From the NCBI GenBank assembly GCA_944386675.1, contig CALXBY010000004.1, forward strand, positions 17,875 to 81,874: 64,000 nt of DNA. The letters are read 5' to 3'. The notes below the pieces were generated by a model that ran no database searches, was not told the origin of the DNA, and was given only the letters and a program-made list of their open reading frames with translations. The DNA is from an uncultured Clostridia bacterium. Its GTDB lineage: Bacteria > Bacillota > Clostridia > TANB77 > CAG-508. The translations under genes and the position numbers were made by a program. This document shows, piece after piece, positions 32,058-41,394 of this stretch; position 1 is the stretch's first letter; every line of letters starts with the position of its first letter.

Positions 32058-33491
32058 TTATATTTGCTTTTGGTTCAATAATTTGTTTTTCAAATCATAT
32101 AGTTTTTGAGATAAGTCCACATAATATTTTTGTGGATTATTCAATCTTTTTACTTCTTCCCAAATGGTATCTAATTGCTTTTTGGAATATTCTACAATCT
32201 CATTTAAAGTTGGTTGTTTATATACTAGCTTTCCATTTTCAAATATTTTTTCTTGTAATTCTTTGACATAGTAATTATTTAGTTTCTTTCTTTTCCAAGT
32301 ATTGTATTGGTCAAAAATTTCAAATTCTCCTTGTGGTTCTTTTTCGTCTTTTAACATAATAATATCTGCTAAAGCATAATTCGTTTCTTTAGAATAAAAA
32401 CGATATACCTTTTTAAAACTTGGATTTGTGATTTTTTCTACATTTTCACTAATTTTGATTTTTGGTATAATTTGTCCATCTTTTTCTATTGCTGCTAATT
32501 TATATACACCACCAAATACAGAATCACTTTTAGCTGTAATCAAATTTTCACCTACACCAAATAAATCTATCTTAGCATCTTGTTCTATTAAAGAACTAAT
32601 TAAATTCTCATCCAATGAATTTGTTGCACATATTTTACAATCTGGATAACCTGCCTCATCTAATATCTTTCTAACTTCTTTAGATAGATAAGCTAAATCT
32701 CCACTATCTAATCTAACCGCAACTGGTCTAATTCCTTGTGGCTTTAAGACTTCATCAAATACTTTTATTGCATTTGGTAATCCACTTTGTAATGTATGAT
32801 ATGTATCTATTAGAAATGTACAATTATTAGGATATAATTCTGCATATGTTTTAAAAGCTTCATATTCACTATCAAAACTTTGTATCCAGCTATGTGCCAT
32901 TGTTCCACTTGCGGGAACATTAAATTTTTGGCTAGCTGCTGTACAAGATGTTCCCACTGCACCTCCTATAATAGCTGCTCTAGCCCCATATATTGCTGCT
33001 GACACTCCATGTGCTCTTCTGGCTCCAAATTCCATCACTGGCTTTCCTTGTGCTGACCTTACAATTCTTGCTGTCTTTGTTGCAATTAAGCTTTGATGAT
33101 TTACCATTAACAATAGCATCGTTTCTAAAAGTTGTGCTTCACTAACTGGTGCTTTTACAGTTATTAATGGTTCATTTGGAAATACCACTGTTCCTTCTGG
33201 TATTGCCCAAATATCTCCCATAAATTTAAAATTTTTTAAGTAGTTTAGATATTCTTCTGAAAACATATTTTGCTCTCTTAAATACTCTATATCCTCTTCA
33301 TCAAATTTTAAATTTTGTATAAATTCTATAATTTGTTCCAATCCTGCTACAATCGCATATCCTCCACCGTCTGGAACTTTTCTAAAAAATACATCAAAAT
33401 ATGCGACATCATTCTTATTTTTTGAAAAATATCCATTTGACATTGTAAATTCATAAAAATCTGCTACTAATTCCAATTTTTCTTGATTCAT
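32058..33491 (-). CDS. pncB: Nicotinate phosphoribosyltransferase
   Basis: 477 residues from the ATG at 33491 (AAGGAGAAAAAT upstream). Converts nicotinate and PRPP to nicotinate mononucleotide, the entry to NAD salvage upstream of the NadD and NadE found at 5.3-6.8 kb. The N-terminal LVADFYEFTMSNGYF and the middle EFGARRAHG and LDSGDLAYLS segments are characteristic; the phosphorylatable/active His lies in RRAHGV. Confidence 0.93.
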   Translation of the reverse strand: MNQEKLELVADFYEFTMSNGYFSKNKNDVAYFDVFFRKVPDGGGYAIVAGLEQIIEFIQNLKFDEEDIEYLREQNMFSEEYLNYLKNFKFMGDIWAIPEGTVVFPNEPLITVKAPVSEAQLLETMLLLMVNHQSLIATKTARIVRSAQGKPVMEFGARRAHGVSAAIYGARAAIIGGAVGTSCTAASQKFNVPASGTMAHSWIQSFDSEYEAFKTYAELYPNNCTFLIDTYHTLQSGLPNAIKVFDEVLKPQGIRPVAVRLDSGDLAYLSKEVRKILDEAGYPDCKICATNSLDENLISSLIEQDAKIDLFGVGENLITAKSDSVFGGVYKLAAIEKDGQIIPKIKISENVEKITNPSFKKVYRFYSKETNYALADIIMLKDEKEPQGEFEIFDQYNTWKRKKLNNYYVKELQEKIFENGKLVYKQPTLNEIVEYSKKQLDTIWEEVKRLNNPQKYYVDLSQKLYDLKNKLLNQKQI

Positions 33492-33572
33492 ATTTTTCTC
33501 CTTCCTATTTTCATTTACTATCACCTACAATTTCATATGCGATTTCAAAACTTTTATATTATCATACTACAA

Positions 33573-33617
33573 AAAAGAAAATTATTCTATACAAAATTTG
33601 TATAAAATAATTTTCTT
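33573..33617. terminator. Hairpin terminator
   Basis: The stem AAAGAAAATTATT / AATAATTTTCTTT is extended by TATAC / GTATA. It ends the anti-sigma gene and shares sequence with the hairpins at 9531 and 30518. Confidence 0.7.
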
Positions 33618-33630
33618 TAACTTCTTTTTA

Positions 33631-34521
33631 TTAATTATCTTCTGTCATCACATATTCTGTTGCATCTGGTTCTTGCATATCTTCATCTGAAACAGTGTTA
33701 AAGGAATATTCATATTGCATTTTATAGAACTCTGTATTTCCTTCATTTGTCAAAAGTTCCTGAATTACTTGTAATACCAAACCTGTTTCCTTTTCTATAT
33801 AAATTTCAGATTTTGCTTCTGATTTACCAAATTGTGCACTAAAAACATAACATTCTCTTTCATCAACATTTCCTGTTGTTATTTTATATGCCGTACTTAT
33901 CAAAAATGTATCTTCTAACGAATCCAAATATAAGATATTATCAATTGGTGATATATAGGAATACTTATTCTCTTCTGATTGTATTTCTAAAGTTTTCCCA
34001 TCCACATTTTCTGTAAATACTTTACTTTGATCTGGATATATATATTGCACTATTCTATAATTTTCCACAAAATTTTCCATCGTAAGTTTCTCTATATTAT
34101 CTTTACAATAATATTCTCGAGTTTCTACTAATGAAGATTCATCATATTGTGATGTTTTTACATATACATTCTCATCATTTTGCTCATATGTTTTAAACCT
34201 ATTGTGTAATGATGTTAATATTATCATATTTCTTCCTGGAAAAGCAACAAACAATATAACCAAAATCAGTATACTAGATAACAAACTTAATTTTAATATT
34301 CTTAATTTATGATTATATTTTTTTATGTATTTTACTTTCTTTTTTTCTTTTTGGCTATCTTCTTCCGGAAGTTCTTTTTGCATAATGTCTAAAATTTTTT
34401 TACATTCTTTACACTCATTAATATGTTCCTCTATATATGCATTTGTTTCTTTGCTTGTTAGTTTGTCAATATAATTTGGTAATAAATCTTGAACAATTTT
34501 GCAATCATTTTTCTTTTTCAT
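33631..34521 (-). CDS. Zinc-finger anti-sigma factor (ZAS type)
   Basis: 296 residues. The N-terminal ZAS zinc finger is clear: CKIVQDLLPNYIDKLTS, then EEHINECKECKK (HxxxCxxC). One membrane span lies near residue 85 (LSLLSSILILVILFVAF), followed by an external domain of about 190 residues. The ATG at 34521 is better spaced from AGGAGG than the one at 34527. Its cognate sigma gene directly upstream is broken by a deletion, so this protein has lost its original partner. Confidence 0.75.
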   Translation of the reverse strand: MKKKNDCKIVQDLLPNYIDKLTSKETNAYIEEHINECKECKKILDIMQKELPEEDSQKEKKKVKYIKKYNHKLRILKLSLLSSILILVILFVAFPGRNMIILTSLHNRFKTYEQNDENVYVKTSQYDESSLVETREYYCKDNIEKLTMENFVENYRIVQYIYPDQSKVFTENVDGKTLEIQSEENKYSYISPIDNILYLDSLEDTFLISTAYKITTGNVDERECYVFSAQFGKSEAKSEIYIEKETGLVLQVIQELLTNEGNTEFYKMQYEYSFNTVSDEDMQEPDATEYVMTEDN

Positions 34522-34737
34522 TTTCATTCCCCTCCTTTAATTTCTGTTTTCCTCTATAAAAAGTCACTCTTGCCCAGTTTTCTGTTTGATTTAAAATCAT
34601 TCCTATTTCTTTAAATGATAGTTCTCCAGTAATTCTTGTGTTAATTCCTCAGAGACATCTCTATTGTGTGTTAAACAGAATAAATATTTATATACTGTTT
34701 CAAAATATTCTTCATATATTTGCTCCATATCCTGCAT
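34505..34737 (-). pseudogene. ECF sigma factor with an internal deletion
   Basis: The 5' frame MQDMEQIYEEYFETVYKYLF, then DVSEELTQE, is the start of sigma region 2. The 3' frame GELSFKEIGMILNQTENWAR, then FYRGKQKL, is the end of region 4. About 80-100 residues between them, including most of the core-binding and promoter-binding parts, are missing, and the frame is lost at the junction near 34620. The gene overlaps the anti-sigma start, as in normal sigma/anti-sigma pairs. It cannot work as a sigma factor. Confidence 0.75.
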
Positions 34738-34869
34738 AACTTTATCCCCCTTTGTATATATGGCGTACAAGTTTCTTTTTTGTTACAATTTTTTCAATTA
34801 ATTTATATCACTTTCATATAAAATTATCAATCCATTAAACTTTCTATGATATATTTACCTCCCAAACAA

Positions 34870-34889
34870 AAACGCCCCAAAGGGCGTTT
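34870..34889 (-). terminator. Terminator of carB
   Basis: A GC-rich 8-bp stem AAACGCCC / GGGCGTTT with a 4-nt loop, followed by a T-run on the minus strand, 9 nt after the carB stop. Confidence 0.85.
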
Positions 34890-34897
34890 CTTATAAT

Positions 34898-37800
34898 TTA
34901 TTCATCAATTGTTGATATTCCAAGTGTAATTTCTTCTAGTACATCTAGTACTGCTTTTACTGTGTCTAATGCCGTAAACATTGGTACATTGTTCTGGGTT
35001 GCACATCTTCTAATATAGCTTCCATCTGTTTCTTGGTCTATAGAATCAATATTTCTTGTATTAATCACATAGCTGACATATCCTTTTCTTAAAGATTCTA
35101 ATATTTCTTCACTACCTTCACTAATTTTCTTTTTCACTCTTGTTCTAATACCATGTTCTTTTAAGAATTTAGCAGTTCCTTTTGTTGCTTCTATATTAAA
35201 TCCTAAGTTATAAAATCTTCTGATTAATGGTAATGCTTCTTCTTTGTCTTTATCTGCTATTGTTACAAAAATTGTTCCATAATTTGCAAGTTTCATTCCT
35301 GTAGATTGTAATGCTTTATATAATGCTCTTGTTAATTTTTTATCATATCCGATAGCTTCTCCTGTTGATTTCATTTCAGGAGAAAGTGTTGCATCTAATC
35401 CTGATAATTTTGAGAATGAGAATGCTGGTGCTTTTACATACCATTTTTCTTTTTCTTTTGGGTATACTTGTGTTATTCCTTGTTCTTTTAAAGATTTTCC
35501 AAGCATAGCTAATGTTCCAATATCTGCTAAAGAGTAACCTGTTGATTTTGAAATAAATGGTACTGTTCTAGATGACCTTGGATTTACTTCTATTACATAA
35601 ACATCTTCATTTTTATCCACGATAAATTGAATATTATATAATCCAACAATACCAATACCTAATCCTAATTTTACTGTATAGTCTATGATTGTATCTTTCG
35701 CTTTTTGGCTAACACTAAATGTTGGATATACACTAATACTATCTCCTGAGTGAATTCCTGTTTTTTCAACATGTTCCATAATGCCTGGTATAAAGACATC
35801 TTTTCCGTCACATACAGCATCTACTTCTAATTCTTTTCCTGTTATATATTTATCAACTAATACAGGTTGTTCTGTATTGATTTCAACAGCTGTTTTTAAA
35901 TATTTTTCTAATGCTTTTTGATTAGAAACAATTTGCATTGCTCTTCCGCCTAATACATAGCTTGGTCTTACTAATACTGGATAACCAATTTCACTTGCCA
36001 CTTTAATTCCATCTTCTATGTTTGTTACCGCTTCTCCCTTTGGTTGTAATAATTTTAAATCTTTCATCACTCTTTCAAAAGCATCTCTATTTTCTGCTTT
36101 TTCAATGGCATTTACATCTGTACCAATAATTTTAACTCCTAATTTTGAAAGTGGTCCTGCAAGATTAATTGCTGTTTGTCCACCTAAAGCTGCCACAACG
36201 CCTTCTGGTTTTTCTAGTTCTACAATATTCATAACATCTTCTACAGTTAATGGTTCGAAATATAGCTTATCACTAGTTGTATAATCTGTTGAAACTGTTT
36301 CTGGATTGTTATTAATGATAATTGCTTCATATCCTGCTTCTTTAATAGTCTTTACTGCATGAACTGTAGAATAGTCAAATTCTACACCTTGTCCAATTCT
36401 AATTGGTCCAGCACCTAACACAATGATTTTTTTCTTATCACTTACAATTGATTCATTTTCTTCTTCATAGGTAGAATAAAAATATGGCACATAGCTTTCA
36501 AATTCGCTACTACAAGTATCTATCATTTTATATACAGGATATATGTTATTTTTCTTTCTTAATTCATAAATATCTGCTTCTTTTTTCTTCCAAACATTTG
36601 CAATATATTTATCACTAAATCCCATTTTCTTAACAGTTTTTAATGTATCAATATCTCCTACATTTTTCTTTAACACTTTTTCCATTTCAACAATATTTTT
36701 AATTTTCTCTAAGAAAAACATATCAATTTTAGTAGTATTATATATCAATCCTAAATCTACATTTCTTCTCATTAATTCTGCGATAGCATAAATTCTATCA
36801 TCTGTTCCATCTTTTATGTATGTCATCATTTCTTCTGTTTCCATCTCATCAAATTTCTTATGATAAATATGACATACACCAGTTTCTAATGACCTTATTG
36901 CTTTTAATAAACTTTCTTCAAATGTTCTTCCAACACTCATAACCTCTCCAGTTGCCTTCATTTGTGTACTTAACTTATTTGAAGCAAGTGTAAATTTATC
37001 AAATGGAAATCTTGGTATTTTGCAAACCACATAATCTAAAGCTGGTTCGAAACTTGCTGGGGTATTTGCTAATGGGATTTCTTCTAATCTCATACCTACT
37101 GCGATTTTAGCTGAAACTCTAGCAATTGGGTACCCACTTGCCTTTGAAGCTAGTGCTGATGAACGAGATACCCTTGGGTTTACTTCTATAACATAATAGT
37201 TAAAAGAGTGTGGGTCTAAAGCAAATTGAACATTACATCCACCTTCTATTTTTAAAGCTCTAATGATTTTTAGGCTACTATCTCTTAGTAATTGATATTC
37301 TTTATTTGTTAAAGTTTGGCTTGGTGCGACAACAATAGAATCTCCTGTATGAACACCAACTGGATCTAAGTTTTCCATGTTACAAATCGTGATAGCTGTA
37401 TCATTATGGTCTCTCATTACCTCATATTCAATTTCTTTATATCCTTTAATACTTTTTTCTACTAGTACTTGATTCACTGGAGAAAGTTTTAGAGCATGTT
37501 TTAATAATGGTTTTAATTCTTGTTCATTATCTGCAAAGCCTCCACCAGTTCCTCCTAAAGTAAAAGCAGGTCTTAAAACAACTGGATAACCAATTTTATT
37601 GGCTGCTTCAATTCCTTCTTCCTCTGATTCTGCAATAATAGATTCTAATACAGGTTCTCCTAACTCTTGGCATAATTCCTTAAATTTTTCTCTATCTTCT
37701 GCCTTTTCAATGCTTTCACTACTAGTTCCTAAAAGCTCTACTTGGCATTCTTGTAAAACGCCTTTTCTATATAGTTGCATTGCTATATTTAATCCAGTTT

Positions 37801-38086
37801 GCCCACCTATTCCTGGTAAAATAGCATCTGGTCTTTCGAATCTTATAATTTTAGCAACATATTCTAATGTTAATGGCTCCATATATACTTTATCAGCAAT
37901 GGCTGTATCTGTCATAATGGTTGCCGGGTTGGAATTTACTAATATAACTTTATATCCTTCTTCTTTTAGTGCTAAACAAGCTTGTGTTCCAGCATAATCA
38001 AATTCTGCTGCTTGTCCAATCACAATTGGTCCAGAACCAATCACTAATACGGTTTTTATATCTTTTCTTTTTGGCATTTTATTCAT
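34898..38086 (-). CDS. carB: Carbamoyl-phosphate synthase large subunit
   Basis: 1062 residues, full length. Two homologous ATP-grasp halves: [20 protein letters not shown] near residue 17 and [19 protein letters not shown] near 560, each followed by ATP-grasp signatures ([21 protein letters not shown]) and metal-binding ENPR-like EVNPR motifs. A C-terminal allosteric MGS-like domain ([14 protein letters not shown]) follows. Makes carbamoyl phosphate for pyrimidine and arginine synthesis with CarA. A 123-bp palindrome sits between carA and this gene. Confidence 0.96.
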   Translation of the reverse strand: MNKMPKRKDIKTVLVIGSGPIVIGQAAEFDYAGTQACLALKEEGYKVILVNSNPATIMTDTAIADKVYMEPLTLEYVAKIIRFERPDAILPGIGGQTGLNIAMQLYRKGVLQECQVELLGTSSESIEKAEDREKFKELCQELGEPVLESIIAESEEEGIEAANKIGYPVVLRPAFTLGGTGGGFADNEQELKPLLKHALKLSPVNQVLVEKSIKGYKEIEYEVMRDHNDTAITICNMENLDPVGVHTGDSIVVAPSQTLTNKEYQLLRDSSLKIIRALKIEGGCNVQFALDPHSFNYYVIEVNPRVSRSSALASKASGYPIARVSAKIAVGMRLEEIPLANTPASFEPALDYVVCKIPRFPFDKFTLASNKLSTQMKATGEVMSVGRTFEESLLKAIRSLETGVCHIYHKKFDEMETEEMMTYIKDGTDDRIYAIAELMRRNVDLGLIYNTTKIDMFFLEKIKNIVEMEKVLKKNVGDIDTLKTVKKMGFSDKYIANVWKKKEADIYELRKKNNIYPVYKMIDTCSSEFESYVPYFYSTYEEENESIVSDKKKIIVLGAGPIRIGQGVEFDYSTVHAVKTIKEAGYEAIIINNNPETVSTDYTTSDKLYFEPLTVEDVMNIVELEKPEGVVAALGGQTAINLAGPLSKLGVKIIGTDVNAIEKAENRDAFERVMKDLKLLQPKGEAVTNIEDGIKVASEIGYPVLVRPSYVLGGRAMQIVSNQKALEKYLKTAVEINTEQPVLVDKYITGKELEVDAVCDGKDVFIPGIMEHVEKTGIHSGDSISVYPTFSVSQKAKDTIIDYTVKLGLGIGIVGLYNIQFIVDKNEDVYVIEVNPRSSRTVPFISKSTGYSLADIGTLAMLGKSLKEQGITQVYPKEKEKWYVKAPAFSFSKLSGLDATLSPEMKSTGEAIGYDKKLTRALYKALQSTGMKLANYGTIFVTIADKDKEEALPLIRRFYNLGFNIEATKGTAKFLKEHGIRTRVKKKISEGSEEILESLRKGYVSYVINTRNIDSIDQETDGSYIRRCATQNNVPMFTALDTVKAVLDVLEEITLGISTIDE

Positions 38087-38131
38087 TCCTTTCTTTAAAA
38101 AACGATTTCTATTTCCAATTTTTCTTACTAA

Positions 38132-38254
38132 ATTCGAAAAAGAATTAGTATATTGCTAGGCAAACGAGATTTGAATTTATGAGGCGTACGATTTGTACGT
38201 CGATTAAATTCAAATCGAAGTTTAACGACGCAAGATGCTGATTATTTTTCGAAT
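38132..38254. repeat. 123-bp nested palindrome between carA and carB
   Basis: Outer imperfect 25-bp arms (38132-38156, 38230-38254) enclose perfect 11-bp arms ATTTGAATTTA / TAAATTCAAAT (38169-38179, 38205-38215) and CGTAC / GTACG (38185-38189, 38195-38199). The right outer arm includes the last codons of carA. The transcript would fold into one long hairpin between the two coding regions. Confidence 0.8.
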
Positions 38255-39330
38255 CCCCCCATTATTTTAATAAATTTATCAAACAAATACCCACTATCTT
38301 GTGGTCCTGGTGCACTTTCAGGGTGATATTGTACACTAAATACTTTATCTTTTTTACATTCCACACCTTCAATTGTGTTATCCAATATATTTTTATGTGT
38401 CGCAACTAAATCTGTTTTCTCTAATGATTTTTCATCTACTGCATAACTATGGTTTTGACTTGTAATTTCAATCTTATCTGTTTTTAAATTTAATACTGGA
38501 TGGTTTCCACCTCTATGCCCAAATTTTAATTTATATGTTTTTGCACCATATGCTAAACTAATCATTTGATGTCCTAAACAAATTCCAAAGATTGGATATT
38601 TTCCTTTTAATTCTTTTACAAGCTTAATAACCTCTTTTACATCTTCTGGATCACCTGGTCCATTTGATAAAAAGACTCCATCTGGTTTTAAACTTTCAAT
38701 TTCTTTTGCTGTCGTGTTATATGGCACAATTGTTACATTACAACCTCTTTTATTTAAACTTCTTATGATATTTAACTTAATACCACAATCAACTGCTACC
38801 ACATTATATTTGTAACCCGCTGTTCTAGAATACCATTTCTTTTTACAACTTACTTTTGATACAGCATCTTTTGGAATATCATATGCATTTAATTTTTTTA
38901 ACGCTTCTTCTTTACTAGTTGTAATATCTGTAATAATAACCTTTCTACTTCCTTTATTTCTGATACTTCTTGTTAATTTTCTAGTATCAATACCTGAAAT
39001 TCCTGGTATATCATTTTCCTCTAAATATTCTGATAATGTTTTGGTATAACGGAAATTGCTTGGTAAATCATTATACTCTCTTACAACCATTCCACCAATT
39101 GTTGGTTGTCTTGTTTCATAATCTTCATCTGTAATTCCATAATTTCCGATTAATGGATATGTCATCACTACCATTTGATAGGTATATGATGGGTCTGAAA
39201 CAATTTCTTGATACCCAACCATTGAGGTGTTAAAAACAATTTCACAAATGGCTTCTTTATCAGCACCAAATCCATACCCTAAATATTCTTCTCCATCTTC
39301 TAGTACAATTTTTTTGTTAAATGTTTTCAT
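38242..39330 (-). CDS. carA: Carbamoyl-phosphate synthase small subunit (glutaminase)
   Basis: 362 residues from the ATG at 39330 (GGAGG, 5-6 nt). Supplies ammonia from glutamine to CarB. The N-terminal CPSase domain (LEDGEEYLGYGFGADKEA; FNTSMVGYQEIVSDPSY) is followed by a class I glutaminase with the Cys nucleophile in GICLGHQM and the His/Glu pair in VQYHPESAPGP. It is followed by carB after a palindromic spacer and preceded by a 27-codon frame and a terminator-like hairpin. Confidence 0.95.
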   Translation of the reverse strand: MKTFNKKIVLEDGEEYLGYGFGADKEAICEIVFNTSMVGYQEIVSDPSYTYQMVVMTYPLIGNYGITDEDYETRQPTIGGMVVREYNDLPSNFRYTKTLSEYLEENDIPGISGIDTRKLTRSIRNKGSRKVIITDITTSKEEALKKLNAYDIPKDAVSKVSCKKKWYSRTAGYKYNVVAVDCGIKLNIIRSLNKRGCNVTIVPYNTTAKEIESLKPDGVFLSNGPGDPEDVKEVIKLVKELKGKYPIFGICLGHQMISLAYGAKTYKLKFGHRGGNHPVLNLKTDKIEITSQNHSYAVDEKSLEKTDLVATHKNILDNTIEGVECKKDKVFSVQYHPESAPGPQDSGYLFDKFIKIMGGFEK

Positions 39331-39376
39331 AAAAACCTCCATCCATATATATAATTTTCTATAATGCAAAAAAAAA

Positions 39377-39395
39377 TAAGGAACAAAACTCCTTA
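39377..39395 (-). terminator. Terminator or attenuator in the carA leader
   Basis: The stem TAAGGA / TCCTTA is followed by nine T on the minus strand. It lies between a 27-codon frame and the carA start, in a transcript that must read through it to reach carA. Confidence 0.7.
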
Positions 39396-39396
39396 C

Positions 39397-39480
39397 TTAA
39401 AATGGAAATGAAAATAAAGCAACTATTAAAAAAACAGCTGAAATATTTATGCAATTACTTTTTTCTAAATAGTTTTTCAT
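39397..39480 (-). CDS. 27-residue hydrophobic leader-like peptide
   Basis: MKNYLEKSNCINIS, then AVFLIVALFSFPF-stop. GGGAG lies 7-8 nt upstream of the ATG, and a consensus promoter is 35 nt further up, so expression is likely. The peptide ends 2 nt before the terminator hairpin of the carA leader. It could be a leader peptide for attenuation or an independent small membrane protein. No run of Arg codons is present that would tie it to arginine supply. Confidence 0.5.
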   Translation of the reverse strand: MKNYLEKSNCINISAVFLIVALFSFPF

Positions 39481-39514
39481 TTTCTTACTCCCTTTTATAT
39501 TTTATATCTTTACT

Positions 39515-39544
39515 ATTATACCAGAAACAATATACAGATTGCAA
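39515..39544 (-). promoter_or_regulatory. Promoter of the small peptide and carAB
   Basis: TTGCAA (39539-39544) and TATAAT (39515-39520) with an 18-bp spacer. No PyrR-binding site was seen downstream. Confidence 0.65.
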
Positions 39545-39574
39545 CATTTTTTATTATTTTTTATAGATATGGGA

Positions 39575-39611
39575 ACAACCTGTGCTCCCTAACCAGGTTT
39601 GCACAGGTTGT
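39575..39611. repeat. REP-like palindrome
   Basis: Perfect 11-bp arms ACAACCTGTGC / GCACAGGTTGT enclose 15 bp. There is no T-run. The layout resembles the GGGGACG palindromes but the core differs (GGGAGC on the minus strand). Confidence 0.6.
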
Positions 39612-39620
39612 AATTAACTT

Positions 39621-40184
39621 TTACAATACAAAGATATCTCCACTTATAGTAGAAGCCTGAAATTTTACTATCTCATTCCCATTAGTTTTGTGACTATTAT
39701 AAAATTTGCCACTTACACTTTTAGCTTCCACTTCAACACATGCAGCTTTAAACTCTGTTCGGATATCTGCCTTCACTGTTGAAACATAAACACTACTTTC
39801 TTTGTCTGGTGCATGCTTAATCCTTACCTCACCATCTTTGGTCTTTATTCGAAGCTCTTTCGGTAACAAACCTTCAACTTTAACATTACCCGAAATTGTA
39901 CCAATAGAAAGATATTTTATGCCGTTTTCAGGAATTGCTATTTTCATTTCAAGATTTCCGACCTCTTCTTTTTCTTCAGTAGCTATAACCAAATCTTCTT
40001 TACTTATAATTTTAAAACCTGCATTTTTAGGAGAAACCCCATAGAGCCATATCTGTACTTTATTCGCTTTTGTTGCCTGTACAGATACATTAATTTTTCT
40101 CGCTGTAATAATAATTCTCTCTGTTTCCTTTACTCGAAAAGACTCCCTTTTGTCTATCCGATGTTCTTTTACTCCTTTTCCCAT
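39621..40184 (-). CDS. DUF4097-like beta-helical protein, foreign codon use
   Basis: 187 residues without membrane spans, built of short repeated strands (GTISGNVKVEGLLPKELRI; STVKADIRTEF; KSVSGKFYNS; STISGDIFVL), as in DUF4097 adhesin-like proteins. Function unknown. Codon use differs from the neighbours: CGA, TCG, GCG and GAG are frequent and the ninth codon is CGG (40158-40160), the only zero-frame CGG in the window that is not at a frameshift. A +1 shift there would hit a stop at once, so CGG must be read, or translation must begin later. It was probably acquired by transfer. Confidence 0.6.
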   Translation of the reverse strand: MGKGVKEHRIDKRESFRVKETERIIITARKINVSVQATKANKVQIWLYGVSPKNAGFKIISKEDLVIATEEKEEVGNLEMKIAIPENGIKYLSIGTISGNVKVEGLLPKELRIKTKDGEVRIKHAPDKESSVYVSTVKADIRTEFKAACVEVEAKSVSGKFYNSHKTNGNEIVKFQASTISGDIFVL

Positions 40185-40322
40185 AATTTTTTCTTCCTTT
40201 CTTTTATTTTTTTATTGCTTTAAAATAATTTTAGGAAATTTCCACTAATGGTCATTGCCTATATTATTGCGGTATTATACCATAGAACACCTACAAATTC
40301 AAGTTTATATGCTCTTTAGCTT

Positions 40323-40652
40323 TTATTTTTCATCTTCTCCATAAATTTTATCTACTATTGGAAATGCTTTCCAAGCCAAAGGCCAACCACAATAGAAAGC
40401 TAATTGTGTAATAACTTCTACTATTTCTGTTTTCGTAATTCCATGTGCTTTTCCCATTGCAATATGAGATTCAAATGGTCCTTCTACAATTCCTTTTCCA
40501 AATAAAGCTGCAATGGTTATCATACTTCTATCTCTTGGATTTAGTTTATCCTCCCTTGACCAAATTTCTCCAAATAATACATCATCATTTAGTTCTGCAA
40601 ATTTTGGAGCTAATTTCCCTAAATTATCTCTTCCTGCTGTTTGTTTTTCCAT
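40323..40652 (-). CDS. Carboxymuconolactone decarboxylase family protein
   Basis: 109 residues of the AhpD/CMD fold (NPRDRSMITIAALFGKG; ESHIAMGKAHGITKTEIVEV; AFYCGWPLAWKAF). A single Cys in YCGWP replaces the CxxC of AhpD proper, as in YurZ-like members. It lies downstream of the aldo/keto reductase remnant under a MerR-type promoter, an arrangement common in Clostridia. A redox or hydroperoxide role is possible but not shown. Confidence 0.82.
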   Translation of the reverse strand: MEKQTAGRDNLGKLAPKFAELNDDVLFGEIWSREDKLNPRDRSMITIAALFGKGIVEGPFESHIAMGKAHGITKTEIVEVITQLAFYCGWPLAWKAFPIVDKIYGEDEK

Positions 40653-40705
40653 AATACATTCCTCCTTAAAATTTATTATTTTATATTTTTTAATATTATA
40701 TACAT

Positions 40706-41299
40706 TTAGATATTTTCAAAATAGTTTGCTATTTCTTGCATTCTATTCATTTGGTCTACCTTAAAAGGACATCTTGTATTACAATGTCCACATTGAATAC
40801 AATCTTTTGCTGTCTTTTCTAAGTTTTTATAATGGTCTTTTGCCAATATATCTCCTGCTTTTGACAAATCATAATATTTATTAATTAACCCTATATCCAA
40901 TCCCATAGGACAAGGTTCACAATGATTACAATATACGCATTTTCCTGTTGCTTCTGGTGGTGTAAATTCACTAATAATAGAATAATCTTTTTCTTCCTCA
41001 GTTGCTTTATTAAACTTCAAAATTTCTTCTAAATCTTTTTTACCTCTAATTCCTGGAAGTACTGTTAAAACACCTGGTTTATCTAAAGCATATTGTATAC
41101 ATTGAATTTTAGTAAGTGCTTTTCCAAATGGAGAAGTTCTTTCATCTAATAATTGTCCACTAGAAAATGCTTTCATGACAGATATGCCAACACCTTCTGC
41201 TTCACATCTTCTATATAATTCCATTCTTTCATTTACACTACCATTGGCATAAGTACCTTGCTCATAATCATATGCTGGATTAATACTAAAATTATACAT
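40706..41299 (-). pseudogene. Aldo/keto reductase with ferredoxin domain, N-terminal half deleted
   Basis: 197 residues that match the C-terminal half of a roughly 370-residue aldo/keto reductase (MYNFSINPAYDYEQG; ISVMKAFSSGQLL; GVLTVLPGIR) with its 4Fe-4S tail (CVYCNHCEPCP; CIQCGHCNTRCPF). The catalytic Tyr/Lys/Asp half is absent. The coding part begins only a few bases after a MerR-type promoter, with no ribosome site, so a deletion fused the promoter to the middle of the gene. Confidence 0.75.
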
Positions 41300-41305
41300 A
41301 CTTAC

Positions 41306-41336
41306 CTTATACCACTTAGAGTTTACTTTAAGTCAA
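41306..41336 (-). promoter_or_regulatory. MerR-type promoter with 19-bp spacer
   Basis: TTGACT (41331-41336) and TATAAG (41306-41311) are 19 bp apart, with an interrupted palindrome ACTTAAAGT / ACTCTAAGT between them. Long spacers of this form are the hallmark of MerR-family activation. No MerR gene is in the window. Confidence 0.75.
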
Positions 41337-41361
41337 TACTTTTTATAAAATATGTTAAAAA

Positions 41362-41387
41362 TAATAGAGCTGTTTTAACAACTCTAT
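41362..41387 (-). terminator. Terminator of the serpin gene
   Basis: The stem AATAGAG-TGTT / AACA-CTCTATT has one mismatch and is followed by a T-run on the minus strand. Confidence 0.7.
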
Positions 41388-41394
41388 TGAAAAC

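Noticed and set aside
39331-39544. PyrR attenuator upstream of carA
   Set aside because: No PyrR-binding loop consensus was found; only a simple T9 hairpin and a short frame are present.
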